Shown here: piece after piece, positions 52,254-61,363 of the stretch
How positions within the stretch are numbered: position 1 is the stretch's first letter
Layout of the letters: each line of letters opens with the position of its first letter
NCBI RefSeq assembly: GCF_038024875.1
Contig: NZ_CP136136.1
Coordinates: forward strand, 2,728,001 to 2,792,000
DNA length: 64,000 nucleotides
Reading direction: 5' to 3'
Origin: Gordonia rubripertincta
Lineage (GTDB): Bacteria; Actinomycetota; Actinomycetes; Mycobacteriales; Mycobacteriaceae
Position numbers and translations under genes: made by a program
Notes under the pieces: generated by a model
What the model saw: only the letters and a program-made list of their open reading frames with translations
Told to the model about the DNA's origin: nothing
Databases searched by the model: none

Positions 52254-53705
52254 TCAGCCGGCGTCGGTGTAGACGCTTCCCGGCTTGAGGCGAAGCGCCA
52301 GAACGAATGTGACGAGGGTGCCGATCGCCATCATCGCGATGACGGCCTGCAGTCCGCCCAGGGTGGGTGCGACACTGCCGGCGACCGCCGAGGCGACCAG
52401 GATCGTGGAGGCGATGGAGGTACCGATGCCCTGGCCGGTCGATCGCACGACCGAGTTCAATCCGTTTGCCTCACTGGTGTTCTCGGCCGGTACCGCCTCC
52501 ACGACGAGGTTGGGGATCGCGGTGTAGGAGAAGGCCACCGCGGTCGATCCGGTGGCGACGACGAAGAACATGCCCCATGCCGAGTGGTAGGTGAAGAGCA
52601 TGAGCCCGTACGAGACCATGTACAGGGCGCATCCCACGAACAGCGCCACGCGGGATCCCACGGCGCGGGTGAGCCGGCCGCTGATGGGGGTGAAGCAGAA
52701 GCCGATCAGGGCGCCGGCCAGGGCCAGCAGTCCCGCATCGGTGGGCGACATGCCGACACCGAAGGCCCCACTTTCGGTTGACTGCAGGATGATCGGGTTG
52801 ATCATCGGGGCGATACCGAACGGCCCGGCGGCGAGCATGAACGTGATGAGCATGGTCAGGGTCACCTTGCGCTTGGTGAACAGGCGCACATTGGCGATGG
52901 GATCGGTGACACGCAGCTCCCACATCACCCACAGGACGAGGACGAAGATCCCGGCGGTGAGGAGCCCGAGGGTCTTGGTGTCGGTCCAACCCCACGTCTG
53001 AGCCTTGTTGACAGCGAGCAGGATTCCTGCGATCGCGGGTGCGAAGGCGATGGTCCCGATGTAGTCGATCTTCTTCGTGGTACCTGCCGGGATCTTCCAC
53101 GGCAGGGCGAACAGTACGAGTGCCAACGTGAAGGCGGCGTAGACCGCGGCGATGATGAAGAGCAGGTGCCAGCTCGCATGGTCGATGACCACGCCGGCCA
53201 CATATGCCGACGCGGCGCCGGCGGCGACCGCGGAACCGGAGATCATGGCGACGGCGACGGGGACCTTGTCCTGCGGCAGGTGTTCCCGCGCCATACCGAT
53301 GAGCAGAGGCAAGATGGCGCCGGCGACACCCTGGATGGCTCGCCCGACGACGATCCAGGTGACGCTGTCACCGATCGTGCTGATCAACGAGCCGACGATG
53401 GCGCCCACGAGGAGCACGACCAGGACGCGTTCGCGGCCGAACATGTCACCGAGGCGACCACACACGGCGGCCGAGGCGGCGGCGACGAGCAGGAAGGCGG
53501 TGATCGCCCACCCGACGGTCGACGCGTCGCTGTCGAAGTCCTTGATGATCGTCGGGACGGCGGCGTACACCATCGACGTCTCGAAGGCGCTGATGATCTC
53601 GACGAGGGTCAGGATGACGATGATCGTCGTCGGGGAGCGGCGGCGGCGGAATCGTCGGGCGATCGGATCCGGTGTCACGGCCACCGGGTTGGGAATCGTG
53701 GTCAT
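52254..53705 (-). CDS. MFS transporter, DHA2-like (14 TM)
   Basis: 483 residues, about 14 membrane segments. Motif A-like GRLGDMFGRERVLVV after TM2-3 and RAIQGVAGAILPLLIGMAREHLP are typical of drug/H+ antiporters, although in this setting uptake or export of a steroid or metabolite is equally possible. ATG start; a type B operator lies 150 nt upstream. Confidence 0.87.
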   Translation of the reverse strand: MTTIPNPVAVTPDPIARRFRRRRSPTTIIVILTLVEIISAFETSMVYAAVPTIIKDFDSDASTVGWAITAFLLVAAASAAVCGRLGDMFGRERVLVVLLVGAIVGSLISTIGDSVTWIVVGRAIQGVAGAILPLLIGMAREHLPQDKVPVAVAMISGSAVAAGAASAYVAGVVIDHASWHLLFIIAAVYAAFTLALVLFALPWKIPAGTTKKIDYIGTIAFAPAIAGILLAVNKAQTWGWTDTKTLGLLTAGIFVLVLWVMWELRVTDPIANVRLFTKRKVTLTMLITFMLAAGPFGIAPMINPIILQSTESGAFGVGMSPTDAGLLALAGALIGFCFTPISGRLTRAVGSRVALFVGCALYMVSYGLMLFTYHSAWGMFFVVATGSTAVAFSYTAIPNLVVEAVPAENTSEANGLNSVVRSTGQGIGTSIASTILVASAVAGSVAPTLGGLQAVIAMMAIGTLVTFVLALRLKPGSVYTDAG

Positions 53706-53854
53706 CGATGTCCTCGGGGTAAGAGGGGGAAATGAAAGGGGTTGCGGCGCTGGTTGTCTCGAATCTCTTCAGCACTCACGCCGGCTTGGTTCGGGGGCGT
53801 GACCAGCAGCCGGATGCCAAACTATAGTGAGCTACCCCACAGTCGGCCCCGAGT

Positions 53855-53868
53855 CCCACTGAGTGGAT
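53855..53868. promoter_or_regulatory. Shared operator type B, copy 2
   Basis: TCCCACTGAGTGGA, identical over 14 bases to the site at 59225; in the gap upstream of the MFS gene. Confidence 0.65.
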
Positions 53869-53900
53869 ACCAGCACCGGCGTGGAGAAGTGTGCACATGC

Positions 53901-53946
53901 CGACGCCCCCGGGTTCCCGATAGTTCGGGAGCCCGGGGGCGTCGGT
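53901..53946. terminator. 21-bp hairpin after the kshA operon
   Basis: Arms 53901-53921 and 53926-53946 pair at 20 of 21 positions with a 4-nt loop, 49 nt beyond the SDR stop on the minus strand. Confidence 0.88.
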
Positions 53947-53994
53947 TCCTCGGGGAGGGGGGCCGAGGAGAGGAAACCGGTACGGATGTGCCGG

Positions 53995-54783
53995 TCAGCG
54001 TCCGGTCAGTTTGCGCATCGCCTCGGCGGCACCCTTGACGAGCTTGTCCCGCGGATAACCGTTGCGCTTCTGGGAGGCCTCGTAGTTGCCGCCGGCCACC
54101 CACACCGGCCCGTCGGCGAGATGTTCGAGGCCTTCGCGGGCAACGTCTTCCGGCTCGGCGACGTTCATACCCGGGATGTCGAAGTTGAGGCCGGCGCGGA
54201 TCATGGCCGGGGTGCGGGTGACCCCGAGGACGAGTTCGACGACATGAACTCCGAACGGCTCGAGTTCGAGCCACAACGACTCCGCGAAGATGCGGCTGAA
54301 CGCCTTGGTCGCGGCGTAGATGCCCTGGTGTTCGGCACCCATGTAGCCCGACAGCGACCCGAGCAGCATGATGCCGCCGTGGCCGCGTTCTTTCATCTTG
54401 GCGCCGAAGTGGTGTGTCAGCGTGATCTGCGAGGTGATGTTCAGGTCGATGACGCCTTGGAAACCGGCGAGATCGCCGGTGACGAATTCGTGCCCGTAGC
54501 TGTTGGCCCCGGCGTTGAAGATGAGCAGTCCGACCTCGAGGTCGTCGGTGGCCGAACGGATTCGGTCGACTGCGTCCGGCGCCAGCAGATCGAGTGCCAG
54601 CGTGCGGACCTCGACCCCGTTCGCACGGGCTCGGGCCGCGGTCTCCTCGAGCGGTCCGGCCTTACGTGCGATGAGCACGAGGTTGATGCCGGCGGAGCTC
54701 AGTTCGTCGGCGAACGATGCTCCCACGCCTTCCGAGCCGCCGGCGATGACCGCCCACGGTCCGTAGTGGTTCTTGTCGATCAA
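53995..54783 (-). CDS. Short-chain dehydrogenase
   Basis: About 262 residues. Rossmann motif IAGGSEGVGASFADEL, NAGANSYG, catalytic Ser (LGSLSGYMG) and YAATK. The TTG at 54783 has AAGGAG 7 nt upstream and lies 34 nt after the preceding small gene; a longer ATG start at 54888 would overlap that gene and has a low-complexity Arg/Ser N-terminus. Third gene of the kshA operon; probable steroid or side-product oxidoreductase. Confidence 0.83.
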   Translation of the reverse strand: MIDKNHYGPWAVIAGGSEGVGASFADELSSAGINLVLIARKAGPLEETAARARANGVEVRTLALDLLAPDAVDRIRSATDDLEVGLLIFNAGANSYGHEFVTGDLAGFQGVIDLNITSQITLTHHFGAKMKERGHGGIMLLGSLSGYMGAEHQGIYAATKAFSRIFAESLWLELEPFGVHVVELVLGVTRTPAMIRAGLNFDIPGMNVAEPEDVAREGLEHLADGPVWVAGGNYEASQKRNGYPRDKLVKGAAEAMRKLTGR

Positions 54784-54817
54784 GTTCTGCTCCTTCAACT
54801 GTGCTTCGTCCGAGTTC

Positions 54818-55078
54818 TCAATGCGCGATGCCGAGCGGGCGGACCGGGCGGGGGTCGCGCACCGTGACCGACCCGGCGCGGGCCGCATCCTCGATCACCT
54901 CGGACAGGATGGAACAGCGCTCCCGTGGTGCTCCGGCCCGGCGGCTCGCCTCGCCGCCGCCGGAGAGCTCATGACATCGGCTCCGCGCTGCGGTGTCCCA
55001 CTGCACGGAGGTGTGTTCCCAGCTGTTCTTCTGGACCTGGACGCGGGCGTGGCACTCAGTGCACTGCAACGGCTGCAT
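54818..55078 (-). CDS. Small Cys-containing protein coupled to kshA
   Basis: 86 residues: MQPLQCTECHARVQVQKNSW then EHTSVQW, a CSILSEVIEDA helix and a charged end. The C-x2-C at the start resembles half of a zinc or iron site. The ATG lies inside the last codons of kshA (23-nt overlap), so translation is coupled. I recall similar short proteins beside steroid or aromatic oxygenase genes in mycolata, sometimes labelled ferredoxin, but the cysteine set is too small for a classic ferredoxin. Role unknown. Confidence 0.68.
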   Translation of the reverse strand: MQPLQCTECHARVQVQKNSWEHTSVQWDTAARSRCHELSGGGEASRRAGAPRERCSILSEVIEDAARAGSVTVRDPRPVRPLGIAH

Positions 55079-56219
55079 CGGATTCCGCGGCCTTTCGCGC
55101 GATGTTCGCTTCCACTTCCTTCTTCCACGATTCGACGGCCCGGGTCGTGTCGAGTTCGAATTCGAAGCGTTCGGTCATCTCGGGTGTCACGTCGGCGACG
55201 TCGACGTAGAACTGTTCGTACCAGCGGCGCAGCTGGTAGACCGGACCGTCCTCCTCGCACAGCAGCGGGTTCTCGATCCGTGTCTTGTTCTTCCAGATCT
55301 CGATGTCCTGCTCGAAACCCTTGGCGATGAACTGCCCGAAGTTCTTGGCCATCTCGTCGGCGGCCTCACCCTGCAGCCGGTCGGACTTCTTGACGATCAT
55401 GCCGTACTGCAGTACGAACTGATCGGCGCTGACCGGGTAGTGGCAGTTGATCAGAACGGATTCGACGCTGTGGTCCTCGTACTGGTACTCGAGGTCGTCG
55501 ATCATGAAGGACGGGCCGAAATAGGTTGCATCGGAACGGCTTCCCAGCATCTTGGGCTGCCCGGCGGAATGGGGGCGGGCGTCCTCGCGGGCCTGTCCGC
55601 GCATGAACTGGCTCGCGACATGGCCTTCGAAGACGTTCTTGAAGTATGTCGGGAACGAGTAGTGCACGTAGAAGAAGTGGGCCATGTCGACGATGTTGTC
55701 GACCACCTCGCGGCAGTTGGTGTCGACGGTGACCTGGTACCAGACCCAGTCCGACCATTCGTCGCTGAGTGCGCCCTCGACGCGGGGGATCGTCACGTCG
55801 GCCGGCGGCGGGTTGCCCTCGGGGTCGTGCCAGACGAACAGCATCCCGTCCTGGTCGAGGACCTTCCAGGCGCGGGTCTTGGCAACCGGGGGGACGCGCC
55901 GCGCGTAGGGGATCTGCTTGCACCGACCGTTCGCGCCCCAGCGCCAGTCGTGGAACGGGCAGGCGACCTCGTCACCCTTGATGGTTCCCTTGCTGAGGTC
56001 GCCGCCCATGTGCCGGCAGTACGCGTCGAGAACCGCGAAGTCGCCCTTGCTGGTGACGAAGACGACGAGTTTCGTCCCGAAGGCCTGAACCGAGTGCGGT
56101 TTGCCGTCACGGAACGAGTCGGAAAGCCCCAGGCAGTGCCATCCGCGGGCGAATCGGGTGGGCGGGGTACCGGCGTCGATCTCGCGGACCTCGACTGCGT
56201 CGGACTGCGTGGTGGTCAC
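55056..56219 (-). CDS. kshA: 3-ketosteroid 9-alpha-monooxygenase oxygenase, KshA
   Basis: 387 residues, the usual KshA length. Rieske [2Fe-2S] ligands C68, H70, C87 and H90 (YCRHMGG, CPFHDWRW); mononuclear iron site H181 and H186 in DNIVDMAHFFYVH with a likely Asp near residue 304 (EQDIEIW). Hydroxylates C9 of 3-ketosteroids, which with KstD opens ring B. Needs the reductase KshB, not found in this window. GTG start with GGAAGGACGG upstream; divergent from the second HsaA-like gene. Confidence 0.93.
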   Translation of the reverse strand: MTTTQSDAVEVREIDAGTPPTRFARGWHCLGLSDSFRDGKPHSVQAFGTKLVVFVTSKGDFAVLDAYCRHMGGDLSKGTIKGDEVACPFHDWRWGANGRCKQIPYARRVPPVAKTRAWKVLDQDGMLFVWHDPEGNPPPADVTIPRVEGALSDEWSDWVWYQVTVDTNCREVVDNIVDMAHFFYVHYSFPTYFKNVFEGHVASQFMRGQAREDARPHSAGQPKMLGSRSDATYFGPSFMIDDLEYQYEDHSVESVLINCHYPVSADQFVLQYGMIVKKSDRLQGEAADEMAKNFGQFIAKGFEQDIEIWKNKTRIENPLLCEEDGPVYQLRRWYEQFYVDVADVTPEMTERFEFELDTTRAVESWKKEVEANIARKAAESDAAVAVH

Positions 56220-56305
56220 GGTATGGCCGTCCTTCCATCAAAGAGCTGTGACAGGGGCTGTTGTCGACAAACGCTAGGTGATCGCTGCCACAGCGACTGT
56301 CGATG

Positions 56306-56320
56306 TCCCACTAACCGGGA
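56306..56320. promoter_or_regulatory. Degenerate type B operator between kshA and hsaA-like 2
   Basis: TCCCACTAACCGGGA keeps the left half (TCCCACT) of the type B site and is itself palindromic at the ends (TCCC/GGGA). 87 nt from kshA and 103 nt from the divergent gene. Confidence 0.4.
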
Positions 56321-56422
56321 CTCCGCGCTCGGGTCTCGCGGTACCTCGGGTGCCGGCCGGGTACCGGGGTCGGCCTACGATCGCGGGGTACGGTCCGTCA
56401 CGCACCCGATGGAGCACCGATC

Positions 56423-57589
56423 ATGGCCAACGATGTCCTGGAGTCCGTCCGCGGCATACTCCCCGCGATCGCACGGCGAGCGGGTGAGGTCGACGAATCA
56501 CGGCACGTGTCGCCGGAGACCATCGCGGAGCTGCAGGCCACCGGCGTGCTGACGATGCTGCAGCCGAGGCGGTTCGGCGGGGCCGAGGGTGATCCGGTGC
56601 AGTTCTACGAGGTCATCCGGGCGATTGCGGGGGCCTGTGGGTCGACGGGTTGGGTGACCTCGGTGCTGGGTGTCCACCCGTGGCATCTGGCCTTGTTCGA
56701 CGAGCGTGCCCAGGACGATGTGTGGGGTGAGAACGAGAGCGAGCTGCTCTCGTCGGCATACGCCCCGGTGGGCCGGCTCGACCCGGTGGACGGCGGCTTC
56801 GAACTCTCGGGGAGCTGGCGTTTCTCCTCGGGATGCGAACATGCGACGTGGGCTCTGTTGGGTGCGATGGTGTTCGGCGCCGAGGGGCGGCCGGTGGACT
56901 TCATGACGGTGCTGGTCCCGTGCGGTGACTACGTGATCAACGATGTCTGGGACGTCGTGGGGATGAGGGGGACCGCGAGCAACGAGATCGTGGTGGAGAA
57001 GGCGTTCGTGCCCGAGTACCGGACGATCCGCAACTACGACACCGCACAGCTGCGCGGGCGTGGGCAGAAGGTCAACACCGGCCCGCTCTACCGGCTGCCG
57101 TTCGCCACCATCTTCACCTACGCGGTCGCGGCGCCGATCGTCGGTGTGGTCGCCGGCTGCCACCAGTCGTATCTGGAGATGATGCGGGAACGCGTACGTG
57201 TCAGCCTCGGTGGCGGGCGCTTCGCCGACGACCAGGTCGCGCAGATCGCGGTCGCCCGTGCGGCGTCGGAGGTCGATGCCGCGGTACTCCAGATGGATCG
57301 GAACGTCCGCGACATGTGGGATCTCGCGTGTGCGGGGGAGGACCTGCCGATGTGGATGCGCCTACGCGCACGACGCGACCAGGTCCGCGCCACCGAACGC
57401 TGCCTGGAGGCGATCGACATGCTGTTCAAGACCGCCGGCGGCAATTCGTTGTCGCGCGGCAACCCGATCGAGCGGGCCTGGCGGGACGCGCACGCCGGGA
57501 GCGTGCATGTCGCCAACGAGCCCGCTCGCGCCCTCGCGTTGTACGGCAAGGGTGCCTTCGGGTTGCCGATCGAGGACAATCTCGTCTGA
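56423..57589 (+). CDS. Flavin-dependent monooxygenase, HsaA-like (copy 2)
   Basis: 388 residues, same fold and motifs as copy 1: TMLQPRRFGGAEGDP, GWVTSVLGVHPWHLALFD, SGSWRFSSGCEHATW, WDVVGMRGTASNE, RAWRDAHAGSVHV. Clearly diverged from copy 1, so it may hydroxylate a differently substituted ring. Opposite strand to kshA; converges on the FAD dehydrogenase with 27 nt between. Confidence 0.86.
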   Translation: MANDVLESVRGILPAIARRAGEVDESRHVSPETIAELQATGVLTMLQPRRFGGAEGDPVQFYEVIRAIAGACGSTGWVTSVLGVHPWHLALFDERAQDDVWGENESELLSSAYAPVGRLDPVDGGFELSGSWRFSSGCEHATWALLGAMVFGAEGRPVDFMTVLVPCGDYVINDVWDVVGMRGTASNEIVVEKAFVPEYRTIRNYDTAQLRGRGQKVNTGPLYRLPFATIFTYAVAAPIVGVVAGCHQSYLEMMRERVRVSLGGGRFADDQVAQIAVARAASEVDAAVLQMDRNVRDMWDLACAGEDLPMWMRLRARRDQVRATERCLEAIDMLFKTAGGNSLSRGNPIERAWRDAHAGSVHVANEPARALALYGKGAFGLPIEDNLV

Positions 57590-57616
57590 GTGATCTCCTC
57601 CGGCGTCGGCTGCCGG

Positions 57617-59155
57617 TCAGCCGATCATGTGTCCCACGGCTCGGTAGGCGAAGGTCATGGCGGTGCCGAGGGGCACGCCGGGGCCGGGGTAGACGCGGCC
57701 GCTCAGTGAGGCGCTCGTGTTGCCTGCCGCGTACAGGCCGTCGATCGCGGTGCCGTCGGCGCGGAGCACCCGTGCGTCCACATCGGTGCGGACGCCGCCC
57801 TTGGTGCCCAGATCGCTGAGGATGATCCGCGCGGCATAGAAGGGCCCGGTCGCGACCGGGCGCAGCGCCGGATTCGCGAGGTCGGCGTTCGGCGGGCAGA
57901 AGAAGGCGTCGTACGGGTCCTCGCCGCGGTGGAAGTCCTCGTCGGTGCCGCGTTTCGAGAAGTCGTTGAACCGTTCGACGGTGTCGCCCAGGGTGTCGCC
58001 CGGGACCCCGATGCGATCGGCGAGTTCCTCGATGGTGGCGGCGGTGACCCAGGTCCCGGCGTCGAGGTGGTCGCGGGCCGGCGCTTCGGGGATCGCGATC
58101 GACGGGAGTGCGGGACCGCCCTCGGCGGAGTCGAAGACGAGGTACGACGGTACCGATCGCTCGACGCCGTGCGCAATCATGGCGCGACCGAACTGATCGT
58201 AGGGCTGCGCCTCGTTCAGATAGCGGACGCCGGTACGGTCGACGAGGATCCCGCCCCGCACACCGACGAGGAAAGATCCACTGCCGTCGGGCATCTCGGC
58301 TCCCGGGCACCACCAGGCCTCGTCGAGTAGTGCGGTGTCGGCACCGATCTCCACTGCTGCCGCGATGAGGTCGCCGGTGTTGGCGCCGGCGGGTCCCATC
58401 GTCCAGCGGGCGTCGCCCGGGGTGCGGTTGTCGTCCCGCATGACCTGGTTTCCCTCGATGCCGCCCGCGGCGAGCAGCACGCCGCGCTCGGCGCGGATCG
58501 TGAGACTCCCGCCGTCCGCGGTCGCGGCCTCGATCCCGACCACCCGCCCGTCCTCGACGATGAGACGCCGGGCCGCGGTCCGGGTGCGGACGTCGGCTCT
58601 ACCGGTACTCGTCAAGGCGAGGAGGAGGCGTCCGATCAGTGCCCGTCCGCCGATGAGCGTCGTGTCCGGCTGCGGTTTCCCTGCGCGATCGGTGTTCGGC
58701 TCCGGGCGGATCAGTTCCCGCAACTCGCCGAGTTCGCCGGCGGGCAGGTCGACCGCGTTGATCGAACGGCCCGCATCCTTGCGTCCGGGTGCCCGGTAGT
58801 AGTCGGGGAAGGGCCGGTACTCGAACTCGATGTGGGAATCCCGCTCCAGGAAGTCGACGAGTACGGGTGCGGTGGCCACGAAGGCCTCCTGCCGCTCGGA
58901 CTCGGCCTCGCCGAGCAGGGCTCGAAGGTAGGTCCGCGCTTGGTCTGTCGAGTCGTCGAGCCCGGCACGTTCCTGAACCGCCGTCCCCGGGAGCCACATC
59001 GCCCCGCCCGAGTACGACGAGGTGCCGCCGAGAAGTGCGGTCTTCTCCACGACAACGGTGTCCAGGCCGCTCGCCGCGGCGGCATACGCGCCGGTCAGGG
59101 CGCCGCCGCCGGAGCCGACGACCAGCACGTCGCATCGAATGGTCCAGTCCTGCAT
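57617..59155 (-). CDS. FAD-dependent KstD-like dehydrogenase (copy 2)
   Basis: 512 residues. FAD motif VVGSGGGALTGAYAAAASGLD, TSSYSGGAMWLPG and C-terminal GNTSASLSGRVYPGPGVPLG. The Tyr-x-Gly-x-Gly segment is kept, but the preceding residues differ from copy 1 (GRVYPGPG versus GHEYAGAG), suggesting another substrate, for example a delta4-dehydrogenase or a different ring. The ATG at 59155 has GGAGG 7-8 nt upstream. Divergent from the TetR gene. Confidence 0.83.
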   Translation of the reverse strand: MQDWTIRCDVLVVGSGGGALTGAYAAAASGLDTVVVEKTALLGGTSSYSGGAMWLPGTAVQERAGLDDSTDQARTYLRALLGEAESERQEAFVATAPVLVDFLERDSHIEFEYRPFPDYYRAPGRKDAGRSINAVDLPAGELGELRELIRPEPNTDRAGKPQPDTTLIGGRALIGRLLLALTSTGRADVRTRTAARRLIVEDGRVVGIEAATADGGSLTIRAERGVLLAAGGIEGNQVMRDDNRTPGDARWTMGPAGANTGDLIAAAVEIGADTALLDEAWWCPGAEMPDGSGSFLVGVRGGILVDRTGVRYLNEAQPYDQFGRAMIAHGVERSVPSYLVFDSAEGGPALPSIAIPEAPARDHLDAGTWVTAATIEELADRIGVPGDTLGDTVERFNDFSKRGTDEDFHRGEDPYDAFFCPPNADLANPALRPVATGPFYAARIILSDLGTKGGVRTDVDARVLRADGTAIDGLYAAGNTSASLSGRVYPGPGVPLGTAMTFAYRAVGHMIG

Positions 59156-59224
59156 CGTCATTCCTCCATCGGCTCGAATCGGTCCACCACGCAAGCGCAT
59201 CCCGGGTCCGGTCGCCAGTGCCGA

Positions 59225-59238
59225 TCCCACTGAGTGGA
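59225..59238. promoter_or_regulatory. Shared operator type B, copy 3
   Basis: TCCCACTGAGTGGA in the divergent promoter between the KstD-like gene (70 nt) and the TetR gene (81 nt). Confidence 0.65.
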
Positions 59239-59318
59239 CGCGTTCGTCCTCGCTTGTGCGCGTGGGATGAGACAGTCAGACTTGACCACCGGTGAGCGCC
59301 AGAGCAGGAGGACCGACG

Positions 59319-59933
59319 GTGCCGAGAATTGCCGAGGCCAGGGACGCCGCGGAACCCAGCTCTCAGGAGCAGCGAGCCCGACATGTGCGCATGTTGGAGG
59401 CGGCTGCCGAGCTCGCCACCGAGAAGGAACTCGCGCGGGTGCAGATGGCCGAGGTCGCCAAGCGAGCCGGTGTCGCGATAGGCACGCTGTACAGGTATTT
59501 CCCGTCGAAGACCCATCTGTTCGTCGCGGTGATGGTCGAGCAGGTGGACCAGATCGGTGAGAGCCTGCGACGCCGACCGACGGCTGCCGGCGGCGGCCGG
59601 GACGCGATCTACGAGGTGCTCGTCCGGGCCACCCGGGCGCTCCTGCGGCGACCGGCACTGTCCACCGCGATGATCCAGTCGAGCAGCACCGCGAACGCGG
59701 CCCTGGTGCCCGACGCGGCCAAGGTCGACCGGGTCTTCCAGGAGATCCTGATGTCCGCGGCCGGGATCGAGGATCCCACCGATGACGACGTCACCGCGAT
59801 CCGGTTGCTGATGCAGCTCTGGCTCGGTGTCATCCAGTCGTGTCTCAACGGCCGGATCTCGATCCCCGATGCCGAGGCCGACATCCGTACCGCCTGCGAT
59901 CTGCTGCTGGCACGCATGTCCATCACGAACTGA
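59319..59933 (+). CDS. TetR-family regulator, KstR-like DNA-binding domain
   Basis: 204 residues. Helix-turn-helix VQMAEVAKRAGVAIGTLYRYFPSK is nearly the same as in KstR, the cholesterol-catabolism repressor that responds to steroid-CoA thioesters; the effector domain is different. Ends 241 nt before the thiolase operon, whose promoter has a type A palindrome resembling the KstR box (TNNAACNNGTTNNA). GTG at 59319 with AGGAGG 7 nt upstream is better than GTG 59292. Confidence 0.88.
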   Translation: MPRIAEARDAAEPSSQEQRARHVRMLEAAAELATEKELARVQMAEVAKRAGVAIGTLYRYFPSKTHLFVAVMVEQVDQIGESLRRRPTAAGGGRDAIYEVLVRATRALLRRPALSTAMIQSSSTANAALVPDAAKVDRVFQEILMSAAGIEDPTDDDVTAIRLLMQLWLGVIQSCLNGRISIPDAEADIRTACDLLLARMSITN

Positions 59934-60111
59934 AATACGTTTCTGTTTTTCGGTCGTTGACCCTAATCGGCGACGCTGGTCACCTTCGTCTCTTCGCAGT
60001 CTGTCGCGTGAATCTCTGTCATGCCCTCTGAGAGAGGCATTCTCGGCGAGTGTCCCTTGTTCTGCATCCTTCGATGGTCGCCACACTCAGGCGTTGCCGG
60101 TCCGCAAGAAA

Positions 60112-60125
60112 TAGAATACATTCTA
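60112..60125. promoter_or_regulatory. Shared operator type A, copy 2
   Basis: TAGAATACATTCTA: perfect 6-bp arms with 2-nt centre, 49 nt before the thiolase ATG. Confidence 0.65.
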
Positions 60126-60174
60126 GAAATTGCCTGGCGCCGAGGTAGTCGCGCCGCCGCATGAAGGAGCGAGC

Positions 60175-61338
60175 ATGAACAACGTCGTCATCGTGGACGC
60201 GGCGCGTACGCCGATCGGCCGTCGTCGCGGAGCGCTGTCCGGTCTGCATCCGGCCGTCCTGCTGGGAGCCGCCCAGACCGCCGTCCTCGACCGCACCGGT
60301 CTGGCCCCGTCGGCGGTGGATCAGCTGGTGGGCGGTTGTGTGACGCAGGCCGGCGAGCAGTCCAACAACGTCACCCGGCAGGCCTGGTTGCATGCGGGCC
60401 ACCCCTATACCACCGCGGCGACCACGATCGACTGCGCGTGCAGTTCGTCGCAGCAGGCGGTCAACATGGTGGCCGGTCTGATCTCGGCGGGGCAGATCGA
60501 GGCCGGGATCGCCTGCGGTGTCGAGGTCATGAGCCGGGTGTTCCTGGGCCAGGCGAACACCCCCGAGACCGGCAACCCCTATCCCGACGACTGGTCCATC
60601 GACATGGGCGATCAGTTCACCTCCGCCGAGCGGATCGCCCAGCGGCGCGGCATCAAACGAGGCGACGTCGACGCTCTGGGCCTCGCCTCCCAGCAGCGAG
60701 CCGCCGTCGCGTGGGCCGAGGGGCGCTTCGACCGGGAGATCGTGCCGGTAAACGCTCCGGTGGTCGACAAGGCCGGCACGCCCAACGGCGACTGGGTCAC
60801 CGTCTCCCGCGACGGTGGTCTGCGCGAGACCACCGCCGAGGGGCTCGCCGCTCTGAAGCCCGTCATCGACGGCGGAATCCACACCGCGGGCAACTCGTCA
60901 CAGGTGAGTGACGGTGCGGCCGCGGTGCTCCTGATGAGCGAGGAGCGTGCAGCGCGCGAAGGACTGCGTCCCCGAGCCCGCATCGTGTCGGCGACGATGG
61001 TCGGCGCCGACCCCTACTACCACCTGGACGGTCCCATCGACGCCACTCGGGCCGTGCTCCACCGTTCGGGCATGGCCCTCGGCGACATCGACCTCGTGGA
61101 GATCAACGAGGCCTTCGCGTCGGTCGTCCTGTCCTGGGCGCAGGTCCTCGACGCGGACATGGCCAGCGTCAACGTCAACGGAGGCGCGATCGCGCTGGGC
61201 CACCCCGTCGGCTCCACCGGCTCGCGACTGATCACCAGCGCCCTACACGAGCTGGAGCGCAGTGACTCCACGACCGCACTGATCACGATGTGCGCGGGTG
61301 GTGCCCAGTCGACGGCCACCATCATCGAACGTCTCTGA
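60175..61338 (+). CDS. Thiolase, FadA5-like
   Basis: 387 residues. Catalytic C89 (TIDCACSSSQQ), H343 (GGAIALGHPVGSTG) and C373 (MCAGGAQST), at nearly the FadA5 positions (93/347/377). Long stretches such as VEINEAFASVVLSWAQVL and IHTAGNSSQVSDGAAAVL match the FadA5 pattern, the thiolase that removes acetyl-CoA from the sterol side chain. ATG with AAGGAG 5 nt upstream. First gene of an operon with FadE and MaoC-type genes. Confidence 0.92.
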   Translation: MNNVVIVDAARTPIGRRRGALSGLHPAVLLGAAQTAVLDRTGLAPSAVDQLVGGCVTQAGEQSNNVTRQAWLHAGHPYTTAATTIDCACSSSQQAVNMVAGLISAGQIEAGIACGVEVMSRVFLGQANTPETGNPYPDDWSIDMGDQFTSAERIAQRRGIKRGDVDALGLASQQRAAVAWAEGRFDREIVPVNAPVVDKAGTPNGDWVTVSRDGGLRETTAEGLAALKPVIDGGIHTAGNSSQVSDGAAAVLLMSEERAAREGLRPRARIVSATMVGADPYYHLDGPIDATRAVLHRSGMALGDIDLVEINEAFASVVLSWAQVLDADMASVNVNGGAIALGHPVGSTGSRLITSALHELERSDSTTALITMCAGGAQSTATIIERL

Positions 61339-61363
61339 CGACTCGCGGAAACGATAGGAAGAC

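Noticed and set aside
59932..59943. GAAATACGTTTC as a further type A operator
   Set aside because: Matches TAGAATACATTCTA at too few positions outside the centre and overlaps the TetR stop codon; likely chance.
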